Below, piece by piece: positions 22,173 through 30,940 of a stretch of 64,000 nt of DNA; the first letter of the stretch is position 1; each line of letters begins with the position of its first letter. The position numbers and the translations under genes were made by a program. The notes below the pieces were generated by a model that saw only the letters and a program-made list of their open reading frames with translations, searched no databases and was not told where the DNA came from. Where the stretch lies: NCBI RefSeq assembly GCF_004519545.1, contig NZ_SDKM01000005.1, forward strand, positions 59,438 through 123,437, in the 5' to 3' direction. This stretch comes from Nocardioides guangzhouensis (GTDB taxonomy: Bacteria; Actinomycetota; Actinomycetes; Propionibacteriales; Nocardioidaceae).

Positions 22173-23663
22173 GTGCGCACAGCAGCCGAGTGGCGGGAGC
22201 TCGCCACCACCATCCGACCGCGGACCGAGCCGTTCGTGGACGGCAAGCCGGTGCCTGCCCAGGGCGAGGAGCGCCGGGCGACCATCGACCCCGCCACCGG
22301 CGCCGTCCTGGCCGAGGTCGCAGAGGGCACCGCCGCCGACGTCGACCGGGCCGTCGCCGCGGCCCGGGCCGCCTTCGCGGACCGGCGCTGGAGCGGCGCC
22401 CCGCCCACACACCGCAAGGCGGTGCTGCTGCGGCTCGCCGAGCTGGTCGAGGAGAACGCCGACGAGCTCGCCCTGCTGGACAGCCTCGACGGCGGCAAGC
22501 TGATCGCCGACACGACGGCGATCGACGTACCGGGCTCCGCCGCGATCATCCGCTGGTATGCCGAGGCGATCGACAAGGTCTACGGCGAGGTCGCGCCGAC
22601 CGGGAGCGGCGCCCTGGCGATCGTCACCCGGGAGCCGCTGGGCGTCGTCGGAGCGGTCGTGCCGTGGAACTACCCCCTGGAGATGGCGGTCTGGAAGCTC
22701 GCGCCCGCCCTGGCCGCCGGCAACAGCGTCGTGCTGAAGCCGGCCGAGGAGACGCCCCTGTCGGCGCTGCGGCTGGCCGAGCTCGCCAGCGAGGCGGGGC
22801 TGCCCGACGGCGTGCTCAACGTGGTCCCCGGCGACGGCCCGGTCGCCGGCCGGGCCCTGGGGGAGCACCCGGACGTCGACGTCCTGGCGTTCACCGGCTC
22901 CACCGCCGTCGGCAAGCTCTTCCTCGAGTACGCCGGCCGGTCCAACATGAAGCAGGTCTGGCTGGAGTGCGGCGGCAAGAGCGCCAACCTGGTCTTCGCC
23001 GACGTCGCCGACCTCGACGCCGCAGCGGCCGGCGCCGTCGCGGGCATCTTCACCAACGCGGGCCAGGTCTGCTCGGCCAACTCCCGACTGCTGGTGCAGC
23101 GCGAGGTCAAGGACGCGCTGCTCGAGCGGATCGTCGCGCTGGCGGGTGAGATCCGTCAGGGCGACCCGCTCGACGCCGACGTGCGCATGGGCCCGCTGGT
23201 CGGGCTGCGCCACGCCGACCGGGTGATGGAGCTGGTCGAGGCGGGCCGGTCGGAGGCCACGCTCGCCACGGGCGGGCGGCGCGTCGACGGAGCGCCGACG
23301 CGCGCGTTCGTGGAGCCGACCGTCTTCGACGACGTCACGCCACAGGCCCGGATCTGGCGCGAGGAGGTCTTCGGCCCGGTGCTCGCGGTGACCGCCTTCG
23401 ACGACGAGGACGAGGCGGTCGGCCTCGCCAACGACAGCGTCTACGGGCTCGCCGCGTCGGTGTGGACCGACCGGCTCACCCGGGCGCACCGGGTGGCCTC
23501 CCGGCTGCGGGCGGGGACGGTCTCGGTCAACGCCGTGGACGCGCTGGACGTGACCGTGCCGTTCGGGGGCTTCGGGCAGAGCGGCTTCGGCCGCGACCTG
23601 TCGCTGCACGCGCTGGACAAGTTCACCGGCCACAGGACGACGTGGGTGAACCTCGGTGGCTGA
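22173..23663 (+). CDS. NAD(P)-dependent aldehyde dehydrogenase (amine pathway)
   Basis: This 496-residue ALDH has the catalytic Cys in NAGQVCSAN, the general base Glu in WLECGGKSANLVF, and the cofactor segments VPWNYPLEMAVWKLAPAL and FTGSTAVGKLF. It would convert the aldehyde produced by the amine oxidase, such as imidazole acetaldehyde or an arylacetaldehyde, to the acid. GTG start with GAGGAGA upstream. It opens the operon running to the aspartase at 28748. Confidence 0.9.
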   Translation: MRTAAEWRELATTIRPRTEPFVDGKPVPAQGEERRATIDPATGAVLAEVAEGTAADVDRAVAAARAAFADRRWSGAPPTHRKAVLLRLAELVEENADELALLDSLDGGKLIADTTAIDVPGSAAIIRWYAEAIDKVYGEVAPTGSGALAIVTREPLGVVGAVVPWNYPLEMAVWKLAPALAAGNSVVLKPAEETPLSALRLAELASEAGLPDGVLNVVPGDGPVAGRALGEHPDVDVLAFTGSTAVGKLFLEYAGRSNMKQVWLECGGKSANLVFADVADLDAAAAGAVAGIFTNAGQVCSANSRLLVQREVKDALLERIVALAGEIRQGDPLDADVRMGPLVGLRHADRVMELVEAGRSEATLATGGRRVDGAPTRAFVEPTVFDDVTPQARIWREEVFGPVLAVTAFDDEDEAVGLANDSVYGLAASVWTDRLTRAHRVASRLRAGTVSVNAVDALDVTVPFGGFGQSGFGRDLSLHALDKFTGHRTTWVNLGG

Positions 23664-23790
23664 CGTCGTGGGCATCGGCAATTCAGATGCAGAAGAACAA
23701 CAACATCTGTTGGACAAGGGTTTCGTCGACCGTGACGATTCAGGTGCACGGCGCAGTCAGGACCGGACTGCCGCGGAGGAGGAGATTGGG

Positions 23791-25116
23791 ATGTCGAGCC
23801 ACGAGATCGACGTACTCGTCGTCGGTGGAGGCCAGGCCGGCCTGGCGATGAGCGAGCACCTGGGCGACCGCGGCGTGCCGCACCTCGTCCTGGAGCGGCA
23901 CCGGATCGCCGAGCGCTGGCGCTCGGAGCGGTGGGACTCCCTGGTCGCGAACGGACCGGCCTGGCACGACCGCTTCCCGGGCCTGGAGCTCTTCGACGTC
24001 GACCCGGACGGCTTCGCCTCCAAGGAGCAGGTCGCCGACTACTTCGTCGCGTACGCCGAGAAGATCGGCGCGCCGATCCGGTGCGGTGTCGAGGTGACCT
24101 CGGTGCGGAGGAACGTCGGAAGGCCCGGCTTCCGCGTGGAGACGACGGACGGGACCGTCGAGGCCGGTGCCGTGGTCGCGGCGACCGGACCGTTCCAGCG
24201 GCCCGTGATCCCGCCGATCGTCCCGGGCGGCGCGGTGCCGGTGCAGATCCACTCCAGCGGCTACCGCAACCCGCAGCAGCTGCCCGACGGCGCTGTCCTC
24301 GTGGTCGGGGCCGGGTCCTCGGGCGTCCAGATCGCCGACGAGCTCCGGCGGTCGGGCCGACAGGTGTACCTCTCCGTCGGCCCGCACGACCGGCCGCCGC
24401 GCAGCTATCGGGACCGCGACTTCTGCTGGTGGCTGGGGGTCCTGGGCCTGTGGGACGCGGAGACCCCGCCGCAGGGTGCCGAGCACGTCACGATCGCGGT
24501 CAGCGGCGCGCGCGGCGGCCACACGGTCGACTTCCGGGCGCTGGCCGCCCACGGTGTGCGGCTGGTGGGCCGCACCGCCTCCTTCGACGGCGGCACGCTG
24601 CGGTTCGCGCCGGACCTCGCTGCGAACATCGCGCGCGGCGACGCGAGCTACCTGGCGCTGCTCGACGCGGCCGACGCGTACGTCGAGCGCAACGGCCTCG
24701 ACCTCCCGGAGGAGCCGGAGGCCCGGATCCTCGGGCCCGATCCCGACTGCGTCACCGACCCGGTCCTCGAGCTCGACCTCGCTCGGGCCGACGTCACCTC
24801 GATCGTCTGGGCCACCGGTTTCGCCACCGACTACGGCTGGCTCCAGGTCGACGCGTTCGACGAGGAGGGCAAGCCGCAGCACCGGCGGGGAGTGTCGTCG
24901 GAGCCGGGCATCTACTTCCTCGGCCTGCCGTGGCTCTCGCGACGCGGGTCCAGCTTCATCTGGGGCGTCTGGCACGACGCCCGGCACCTCGCCGACCACA
25001 TCACCACGCAGCGCGGCTACCTGGCCTACGAGGCCGGCCACGCCCCGAGCCACCCGACCACCGACCCGACCGACCCGACCGACCCGACCGACTACCGGCT
25101 GGAGGCAGCCCAGTGA
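23791..25116 (+). CDS. CzcO-type flavin-dependent monooxygenase
   Basis: This 441-residue flavoprotein has the FAD Rossmann motif VVGGGQAGLAMSEHLGDRG at the N-terminus and the NADPH motif VVGAGSSGVQIADELRRSG near residue 175. It resembles the flavin monooxygenase/CzcO group, which oxygenates nitrogen, sulfur or ring carbons using NAD(P)H and O2. The ATG at 23791 has a strong GGAGGAG; an in-frame GTG at 23656 would overlap the ALDH stop. In a histamine pathway it would be the imidazoleacetate monooxygenase. The C-terminus ends in a DPT triplet run encoded by a 9-bp repeat (about 25061-25091). RidA follows with a 4-bp overlap. Confidence 0.8.
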   Translation: MSSHEIDVLVVGGGQAGLAMSEHLGDRGVPHLVLERHRIAERWRSERWDSLVANGPAWHDRFPGLELFDVDPDGFASKEQVADYFVAYAEKIGAPIRCGVEVTSVRRNVGRPGFRVETTDGTVEAGAVVAATGPFQRPVIPPIVPGGAVPVQIHSSGYRNPQQLPDGAVLVVGAGSSGVQIADELRRSGRQVYLSVGPHDRPPRSYRDRDFCWWLGVLGLWDAETPPQGAEHVTIAVSGARGGHTVDFRALAAHGVRLVGRTASFDGGTLRFAPDLAANIARGDASYLALLDAADAYVERNGLDLPEEPEARILGPDPDCVTDPVLELDLARADVTSIVWATGFATDYGWLQVDAFDEEGKPQHRRGVSSEPGIYFLGLPWLSRRGSSFIWGVWHDARHLADHITTQRGYLAYEAGHAPSHPTTDPTDPTDPTDYRLEAAQ

Positions 25117-25556
25117 ACGCACCCATCGTGGCCGGGGGACACCTCCGGATCCGCCCGTTCAACACCCGCGACACCTACCCGGAGCAGAACCTCGACAACG
25201 ACCTGTGCCAGGCCGTGGTCGCCGGGAGCACGGTCTACGTCCGCGGCCAGATCGGCCAGGACCTCGACACCAGCGAGTCCGTGGGGATCGGGGACGTCGA
25301 GCAGCAGACCGAGCGGGCGATGGCCAACATCGACCTGCTGCTCAAGGAGGCCGGCAGCCGGATGGAGCACCTGGTCAAGCTGACGATCTACCTCGTCGAC
25401 CCGCGCTACCGGGAGACCGTCTACCGGACGATCGGCCGCTGGACCCGGAGCGTCCACCCGATCTCGACCGGCCTGGTCGTGTCGGCGCTGGCCCGTCCCG
25501 AGTGGCTGGTCGAGGTCGACGCCATCGCGGTGATCCCGGAGGGGGAGCAGGCATGA
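25113..25556 (+). CDS. RidA/YjgF family imine or enamine deaminase
   Basis: This 147-residue RidA-fold protein has the trimer-pocket motif elements AGSTVYVRGQIGQDLDT, EQQTERAMANIDLLLKEAGS, LTIYLVDPRYRE and VSALARPEWLVEVDAIAV. The Arg that anchors carboxylates in RidA is not clearly in its usual place, so a specialised subfamily is likely. It sits between an oxygenase and two hydrolases, where a reactive imine or enamine product would need hydrolysis. GTG start overlapping the monooxygenase stop. Confidence 0.8.
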   Translation: MNAPIVAGGHLRIRPFNTRDTYPEQNLDNDLCQAVVAGSTVYVRGQIGQDLDTSESVGIGDVEQQTERAMANIDLLLKEAGSRMEHLVKLTIYLVDPRYRETVYRTIGRWTRSVHPISTGLVVSALARPEWLVEVDAIAVIPEGEQA

Positions 25557-26224
25557 CCTTCTCCGTGCTGGCCACCGACGGGCGCGGTGCCGTCGGGGTG
25601 GCGGTCTCGTCGTCGAGCCCGGCCGTGGCCGCCCGGTGCGTCCACCTCCGCCCGGGGGTGGGCGGCGCCGCATCGCAGAACGTCACCGACCCGCGCCTGG
25701 GCACCGCCCTGCTCGACGGGCTGGAGCGGGGCGCGGACCCGCAGGCCGCGCTCGACGGGGTCGTCGAGGGTCGCGACCTGGTCGAGCACCGACAGCTGAC
25801 CGTGCTGGACCTCCACGGCAAGGCCGCGGCGTACTCCGGCGCACGGTCGCTCGGCGTGCACCACCACCGGGTCGGGACCGACGTCGTCGTGGCCGGCAAC
25901 ATGCTCGCCGGCACCCACGTCGTCGACGCGGTCGTGGAGGCGTTCGAGGCGTCGTCCGGGGAGCTCGAGGAGCGCCTGGTCACGGCCATGGCGGCCGGCC
26001 TCGCCGCCGGCGGGGAGGCCGGCCCGCTGCACTCCGCGGGCCTCGCCGTGGTGCGCAGCGTGCCCTGGCGCGAGACCGACCTGCGCGTGGACTGGCACGA
26101 CGAGCCGATCGCCGAGCTCCGGCGGCTCCTCGACGTCTGGCTGCCGCAGCGTGACGACTACGTGACCCGGGCGATCGACCCGGCCGCGGCCCCGTCGTAC
26201 GGCGTCCCGGGGGACGAGCGATGA
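25553..26224 (+). CDS. DUF1028 family protein (Ntn-hydrolase-like)
   Basis: This 223-residue DUF1028 protein has the conserved N-terminus MTFSVLATDGRGAVGVAVSS, then GVGGAASQNVTDPRLG, and NMLAGTHVVDAVVEAFEAS. Family members have an Ntn-hydrolase-like fold and are often encoded with RidA proteins and M20 peptidases, but no biochemical function is settled to my knowledge. Here it overlaps RidA upstream and the M20 gene downstream by 4 bp each. A role as an amide or formimino hydrolase is conceivable. Confidence 0.8.
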   Translation: MTFSVLATDGRGAVGVAVSSSSPAVAARCVHLRPGVGGAASQNVTDPRLGTALLDGLERGADPQAALDGVVEGRDLVEHRQLTVLDLHGKAAAYSGARSLGVHHHRVGTDVVVAGNMLAGTHVVDAVVEAFEASSGELEERLVTAMAAGLAAGGEAGPLHSAGLAVVRSVPWRETDLRVDWHDEPIAELRRLLDVWLPQRDDYVTRAIDPAAAPSYGVPGDER

Positions 26225-27354
26225 CCCTGAAGGAGCACGCCGCGAGCCGCGTGGCCGCCGACCGGGACACCCTGGTCGGGCTGTCCGAGCGGCTGCACGC
26301 CCACCCCGAGACCGCCTGGGAGGAGCACGACTCCGCCCGGTGGGTCGCGGACGTGCTGGCCGACGCCGGGTTCGTGGTGGAGCCGGGCTACCTCGGCCTC
26401 GAGACCGCGTTCCGGGCCACGATCGGGTCGGGGCCGTTCCGGCTCGGCCTGTGCGCCGAGTACGACGCCCTGCCGGGCCTCGGCCACGCGTGCGGGCACA
26501 ACCTGATCGCGGCGATCACTGCCGGGGCTGCCCGGGCGCTGGCGCCGCTGGCCGACGAGGCTGGCCTGACCGTCGAGGTCTACGGGACGCCGGCCGAGGA
26601 GGGCGGTGGCGGCAAGATCGAGCTGCTCGACCGCGGCGCCTTCCACGGTCTCGACCTGGCGATGATGGCGCACCCGGCACCGGTCGACGTCGCCGAGGCG
26701 CGGCCGTTCGCGGTCTCGCACTCGCACGTCGGCTACCGCGGCAAGGCCGCCCACGCGGCGGCGTACCCCGAGCACGGCGTCAACGCCGCCGACGCGTTCA
26801 CCGTCGCCCAGGTCGCGATCGGCCTGCTGCGCCAGCAGCTCCCGTCGTCGGTGCGCGTGCACGGCTTGCTGACGAACGGCGGGGAGGCGCCGAACGCGAT
26901 CCCCGAGCGCACCGAGGGCCGGTGGTACGTCCGTGCCGAGACGCTCGCCGAGCTCGCCGAGGTCGAGCCGCGGGTACGCCGCTGCTTCGAGGCCGGCGCC
27001 CTGGCCACCGGTTGCGAGCTCGAGATCGTGCCCGAGAGCAAGCCGTACGCCGAGTTCCGGGCCGACGAGGCCGCCCTCGCGGCGTACCGGCAGAACGCGG
27101 AGGAGCTCGGTCGCACCTTCGCGACCGGGTCGGACGCCGCCCGGATGAACCGCGCCTCCACCGACATGGGCAACGTGTCCCAGGTGGTGCCGGCGATCCA
27201 CCCGTACGTCGGGATCGGCTCGCTGCCCGCCCTCAACCACCAGGCCGAGTTCGCCGCCCACTGCGTGGGCCCGGACGCCGAGCGGGCGCTGACCGTCGCG
27301 GCCACCGCTCTCGCCTGGACCGCGCTCGACGTCGCGAGCGGAGCCGTCCGATGA
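26221..27354 (+). CDS. M20-family amidohydrolase
   Basis: This 377-residue metal-dependent amidohydrolase of the M20D/AbgB-like type has metal ligands in GLGHACGHNL and GTPAEEGGGG, with later His in HSHVGYRGKAAHAAAYPEHG, the start of the dimerisation lid domain. It hydrolyses an amide or N-acyl bond. Between the flavin monooxygenase and the aspartase, an N-formyl- or N-formimino-aspartate is the substrate I would test first. Overlaps its neighbours by 4 bp at both ends. Confidence 0.82.
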   Translation: MTLKEHAASRVAADRDTLVGLSERLHAHPETAWEEHDSARWVADVLADAGFVVEPGYLGLETAFRATIGSGPFRLGLCAEYDALPGLGHACGHNLIAAITAGAARALAPLADEAGLTVEVYGTPAEEGGGGKIELLDRGAFHGLDLAMMAHPAPVDVAEARPFAVSHSHVGYRGKAAHAAAYPEHGVNAADAFTVAQVAIGLLRQQLPSSVRVHGLLTNGGEAPNAIPERTEGRWYVRAETLAELAEVEPRVRRCFEAGALATGCELEIVPESKPYAEFRADEAALAAYRQNAEELGRTFATGSDAARMNRASTDMGNVSQVVPAIHPYVGIGSLPALNHQAEFAAHCVGPDAERALTVAATALAWTALDVASGAVR

Positions 27355-28748
27355 CCGGGCGGGTCGACCACGACTTCCTCGGTGGCGTGGAGATCCCGGC
27401 CGATGCCTACTGGGGCGTCCACACCGCGCGAGCCCTCGAGAACTTCCCGGTCAGCGGCACCCCGATCTCGGTGCACCGCGACCTCGTCGCGGCCCTCGGT
27501 GCCGTCAAGCAGGCCGCGGCGCGGGCCAACCGCGAGCTGGGGCTGATCGACGAGCCGGTCGCCGCGGCGATCGACCGGGCCGCGCAGGACGTCCGGGACG
27601 GGCTGCTCGACGACCAGTTCGTGGTCGACGTCGTCCAGGGAGGGGCGGGCACCTCGACCAACATGAACGCCAACGAGGTGGTCGCCAACCGGGCCCTCGA
27701 GCTGCTCGGCCTGCCCGCCGGCGACCACGCCCGGGTGCACCCGCTCGACCACGTCAACCGCAGCCAGAGCACCAACGACGTGTACCCGACCGCGGTCAAG
27801 ATCGCCCTGATGCAGTCCCTCGACGGCCTCGCGGCCTCGGTGGCCCGGCTCGCCGACGCCTTCGCCACCAGGGCCGCGGAGTTCCGGGGCGTGCCCAAGG
27901 TCGGGCGCACCCAGCTCCAGGACGCCGTCCCGATGACGGTCGGCCAGGAGCTCGGCGCCTGGGCGACGACCGTGCGCGAGGAGCTGCCCCGGATCGCCGA
28001 GGCCCGCTCGCTGCTCCGGGAGATCAACCTCGGTGCCACCGCGATCGGCACCGGCATCACCGCCGACCCCCGGTACGCCGCGGTCGTGTGCCGCCACCTC
28101 CGCGAGGTCACCGGCCTGCCGCTTGAGACCGCCGCCAACCTGGTCGAGGCGACCTCCGACACCGGCGTCTTCGTGCACGTCTCGGGGGTCCTCAAGCGCA
28201 CCGCGGTGAAGGTCTCCAAGATCTGCAACGACCTGCGCCTGCTGGCCTCCGGCCCGCAGGCCGGCTTCCGCGAGCTGCTGCTGCCGGCCCGGCAGGCCGG
28301 GTCGAGCATCATGCCGGGCAAGGTGAACCCGGTCATCCCCGAGATGGTCAACCAGGTCGCGTTCTGGGTGGTCGGCAACGACGTCACCGTGACCATGGCC
28401 GCCGAGGCCGGACAGCTCCAGCTCAACGCGTTCGAGCCGATCATGTGCCACGGGTTGCTGCAGGGGACCGGCTGGATGACCCGCGCCTTCGACACCCTCC
28501 GTCTGCTCTGCGTGGACGGCATCGACGTGGACGTGGACCACCTCACCGCGACCGCCTCTCGCAGCGTCGGGGTGGTGACCGCCCTGACGCCGTACCTCGG
28601 CTACGGCACCGCCGCCGAGATCGCGAAGGCCGCACTGGCCGGCCGCGGCGAGGTCCGCGACCTGGTGCTGGCGACCGGCGTGCTCGACGCGGCCGAGCTC
28701 GACGAGCTGCTCCGGCCCGAGGCCCTCGCCGGCGGTCCCACGGCCTGA
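27351..28748 (+). CDS. aspA: Aspartate ammonia-lyase (fumarase/aspartase superfamily)
   Basis: This 465-residue lyase has the superfamily signature GSSIMPGKVNPVIPE and the aspartase-type motifs QGGAGTSTNMNANEV and NRSQSTNDVYPTAVKI. It would convert L-aspartate to fumarate and ammonia. Its place as the last gene of a catabolic operon, rather than with asparagine metabolism, implies that the pathway yields aspartate. That is the main argument for histamine or imidazoleacetate as substrate. Fumarase class II is the alternative, but operon logic favours aspartase. It starts with an ATGA overlap. Confidence 0.82.
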   Translation: MTGRVDHDFLGGVEIPADAYWGVHTARALENFPVSGTPISVHRDLVAALGAVKQAAARANRELGLIDEPVAAAIDRAAQDVRDGLLDDQFVVDVVQGGAGTSTNMNANEVVANRALELLGLPAGDHARVHPLDHVNRSQSTNDVYPTAVKIALMQSLDGLAASVARLADAFATRAAEFRGVPKVGRTQLQDAVPMTVGQELGAWATTVREELPRIAEARSLLREINLGATAIGTGITADPRYAAVVCRHLREVTGLPLETAANLVEATSDTGVFVHVSGVLKRTAVKVSKICNDLRLLASGPQAGFRELLLPARQAGSSIMPGKVNPVIPEMVNQVAFWVVGNDVTVTMAAEAGQLQLNAFEPIMCHGLLQGTGWMTRAFDTLRLLCVDGIDVDVDHLTATASRSVGVVTALTPYLGYGTAAEIAKAALAGRGEVRDLVLATGVLDAAELDELLRPEALAGGPTA

Positions 28749-28754
28749 GCCGAC

Positions 28755-28861
28755 CCGGCACATCTTGTGCCGGCTCGGCACCGGTTCGGGGTGGTGACCC
28801 GGCACAGGATGTGCCGGCTCGGCGTGGTTTCGGGGTGGTGACCCGGCACAAGATGTGCCGA
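28755..28861. repeat. Three hairpins with exact 44-bp period
   Basis: The inverted repeat CCGGCACA-N3-TGTGCCGG occurs at 28755-28773 and 28799-28817, and a third copy with one end mismatch at 28843-28861, precisely 44 bp apart. The linkers are also related (CGGGGTGGTGACC twice). The array lies between the aspartase stop and the pobA promoter. It has no T tract, so it is not a classical terminator; an operator array or a structured RNA element are options. Confidence 0.8.
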
Positions 28862-28871
28862 CTCACCACGG

Positions 28872-28926
28872 GCTTCCGCTGAACGGAAGCGGAGCATGGT
28901 CGCGGCCGCGGGTCGCGACCGACAAT
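28872..28926 (+). promoter_or_regulatory. pobA promoter with IclR-type palindrome
   Basis: The dyad GCTTCCG-CTGAA-CGGAAGC occupies 28872-28890. A -10-like GACAAT lies at 28921-28926, 30 bp downstream, and the pobA ATG is 7 bp after that, so the transcript may be leaderless. The same dyad core CTTCCG-N5-CGGAAG, followed by a -10 at nearly the same distance, is found before the P450 gene at 31740. Confidence 0.65.
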
Positions 28927-28933
28927 GCCGGGC

Positions 28934-30151
28934 ATGTCCTCCCCGCGCACGCCGAGCGGCACCCGGAGCCGCAGCCAGACCCGCACCCAGGTCGCCGTGG
29001 TCGGCGCCGGCCCGGCCGGGCTCATGCTCTCCCACCTGCTGGCCCGGGCGGGGATCGACTCCGTCGCCATCGACCTGCGCACCCGCCGGGAGATCGAGGA
29101 GACCCATCGGGCCGGGATCCTGGAGCAGGACTCGGTGGATCTGCTCGTGGACACCGGCGTCTCCGACCGGGTGCACCGCGACGGCTACCGCCACGACGGC
29201 ATCGAGCTCGCCTTCGGCGGCGCCAGCCACCGGATCGACTTCCGGGGCCTGGTCGGCGCCTCGACCCAGCTCTACCCGCAGACCGACGTGTTCGTCGACC
29301 TCGCCGATGCCCGGGCCCGCGACGGCGGAGACGTACGGTTCGGGGTCCGCGACGTCGCGGTCGACGGCCTCGCGACGACGCCGGCCGTGCGCTTCACCGA
29401 TGCCGACGGGGCGGACCACGAGGTGCGAGCCGACTTCCTCGTCGGTGCGGACGGCTCGCGGAGCCTGTGCCGACGCCAGGTGCCGGAGGCCGCGCGGCGG
29501 CAGTACTTCCGCGAGTACCCGTTCGCCTGGTTCGGGATCCTGGCCGAGGCCCCGCCGAGCGCCCCGGAGCTGATCTACAACCACTCGGCGCGCGGCTTCG
29601 CGCTGATCAGCCAGCGGACCGAGTCGCTGCAGCGGATGTACTTCCAGTGCGACCCGGACGAGGTCGCCGACGCCTGGTCCGACGACCGGATCTGGGACGA
29701 GCTCCAGGGCCGGCTCAGCGCCAACGGCCACGTGCTCAAGGAGGGGCCGATCATCTCGCGGACGGTGCTGCCGTTCCGCAGCTTCGTCCAGGAACCGATG
29801 CACCACGGCCGGCTCGTCCTCGCCGGGGACGCAGCGCACACGGTGCCGCCGACCGGGGCCAAGGGACTCAACCTGGCGCTGGCCGACGTCCGGGTGCTCG
29901 CCGAGGAGCTCGAGCGTGCGGTGGACGCCGACGACCCCGCCCGGCTGGCGACGTACAGCGAGCGTGCGCTCGGCCGGGTCTGGAAGGCCCAGCACTTCTC
30001 GTACTGGATGACCACGATGCTGCACACGCTGCCCGACGCCAGCCCCTTCGACGTACGACGCCAGGAGGGCGAGCTGTCCGGTCTGGTCGCCTCGACCGCG
30101 GGGTCGACGTACCTCGCCGAGGCCTACACCGGCTGGCCGGGAGGGCGCTGA
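28934..30151 (+). CDS. pobA: 4-Hydroxybenzoate 3-monooxygenase
   Basis: This 405-residue flavoprotein has the FAD motif VVGAGPAGLMLSHLL, the DG motif ADFLVGADGSRS and the ribityl motif LVLAGDAAHTVPPTGAKGLN. The PobA-typical substrate-pocket sequence is RAGILEQDSVDLL. It hydroxylates 4-hydroxybenzoate to protocatechuate. 4-Hydroxybenzoate is the end product of the alkylphenol operon that follows. The start was taken at the ATG 7 bp after the -10 box; an in-frame ATG at 28925 overlaps that box. An HD phosphohydrolase follows after 2 bp. Confidence 0.9.
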   Translation: MSSPRTPSGTRSRSQTRTQVAVVGAGPAGLMLSHLLARAGIDSVAIDLRTRREIEETHRAGILEQDSVDLLVDTGVSDRVHRDGYRHDGIELAFGGASHRIDFRGLVGASTQLYPQTDVFVDLADARARDGGDVRFGVRDVAVDGLATTPAVRFTDADGADHEVRADFLVGADGSRSLCRRQVPEAARRQYFREYPFAWFGILAEAPPSAPELIYNHSARGFALISQRTESLQRMYFQCDPDEVADAWSDDRIWDELQGRLSANGHVLKEGPIISRTVLPFRSFVQEPMHHGRLVLAGDAAHTVPPTGAKGLNLALADVRVLAEELERAVDADDPARLATYSERALGRVWKAQHFSYWMTTMLHTLPDASPFDVRRQEGELSGLVASTAGSTYLAEAYTGWPGGR

Positions 30152-30153
30152 CC

Positions 30154-30843
30154 ATGTCCCTGCCCCGACAGGCTCCGACCGCCAACCACCTGGGTGCCGA
30201 CGTCACGGACCACCTCCCCGGTCCCGGGACGGTCCCCGGGACCGCCGGCTTCCGGCCGGAGGACCGCGCCGTGTGGGAGCTCGCGGTCGAGCACCTGCAC
30301 GTCCGCAGCAACGACGTCCACACCGCCTACTCCTACGGCCTCGCGGCGGCGTTGTGCGACCTGCACCCGGAGGCCGATCGCGACGTCGTGCTGCCGGCGA
30401 TCATCCTCCACGACACCGGCTGGTCCCGGGTCCCCGAGGGCGAGGTGCTCGAGGCGATCCGGCCCGGGGGCGGTCGGCACGACCTGGTCGTCCGGCACGA
30501 GAAAGAGGGGGCGGCGATCGCGGCCGGCGTCCTCAGCCGTCTCGGCCGCGACCCGGCGTACGTCGCCCGGGTCGTCGACATCGTCGACGGGCACGACACC
30601 CGTCGCGAGGCACTCTCCCTCGACGACGCGCTGGTCAAGGACGCCGACAAGCTGTGGCGGCTCACCCCGCACGGCGTCGACACGGTCATGGACTGGTTCG
30701 GCCTCACCCGGGAGCAGGCGCACGCGCTGATCGGCAGCCGGGTGCACGACCACCTGGTCACCGACGCCGCCCGCACCATGGCCCGTGCCCTGGCCGCGGT
30801 CGCGTCCGTCGACAGCACCCCGGAGCGGGTCGCCCTGGGGTGA
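30154..30843 (+). CDS. HD-domain phosphohydrolase, CreD-like (first copy)
   Basis: This 229-residue HD protein has its metal-binding residues spread over RSNDVHTAYSYG, ILHDTGWSRV, RHEKEGAAIA and DIVDGHDTR. It is a clear paralogue of the CreD-like protein at 38511-39182, sharing ND(V/I)H, HD(T/I)GW, (R/F)EHE-type and DGHDTR motifs and the following LxDALVxDADxLWR stretch. By analogy it removes phosphate from an aryl phosphate. It is coupled to pobA, so it may release 4-hydroxybenzoate from 4-carboxyphenyl phosphate just before ring hydroxylation. Confidence 0.78.
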   Translation: MSLPRQAPTANHLGADVTDHLPGPGTVPGTAGFRPEDRAVWELAVEHLHVRSNDVHTAYSYGLAAALCDLHPEADRDVVLPAIILHDTGWSRVPEGEVLEAIRPGGGRHDLVVRHEKEGAAIAAGVLSRLGRDPAYVARVVDIVDGHDTRREALSLDDALVKDADKLWRLTPHGVDTVMDWFGLTREQAHALIGSRVHDHLVTDAARTMARALAAVASVDSTPERVALG

Positions 30844-30940
30844 GGCACCCGCGGCTCGCCCGGCACCGCCCTCGACGGGCCGCGGGTGTCGCGCGACGAT
30901 GTCCTTCCCGGCAGTCCGCGGGGCAACGTGAGGAGGAGCC

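Noticed and set aside
25061..25091. 9-bp repeat run as a CRISPR-like or regulatory repeat
   Set aside because: It is a short in-frame GACCGACCC run that encodes the DPT tail of the flavin monooxygenase.
26733..28805. 690-codon antisense open frame opposite the M20 and aspartase genes
   Set aside because: No domain, His/Arg-rich composition typical of GC-rich shadow frames, and both sense genes have strong family motifs.
28755..28861. Hairpins as rho-independent terminators
   Set aside because: No T-run follows any of them, and exact 44-bp repetition is not expected for terminators.
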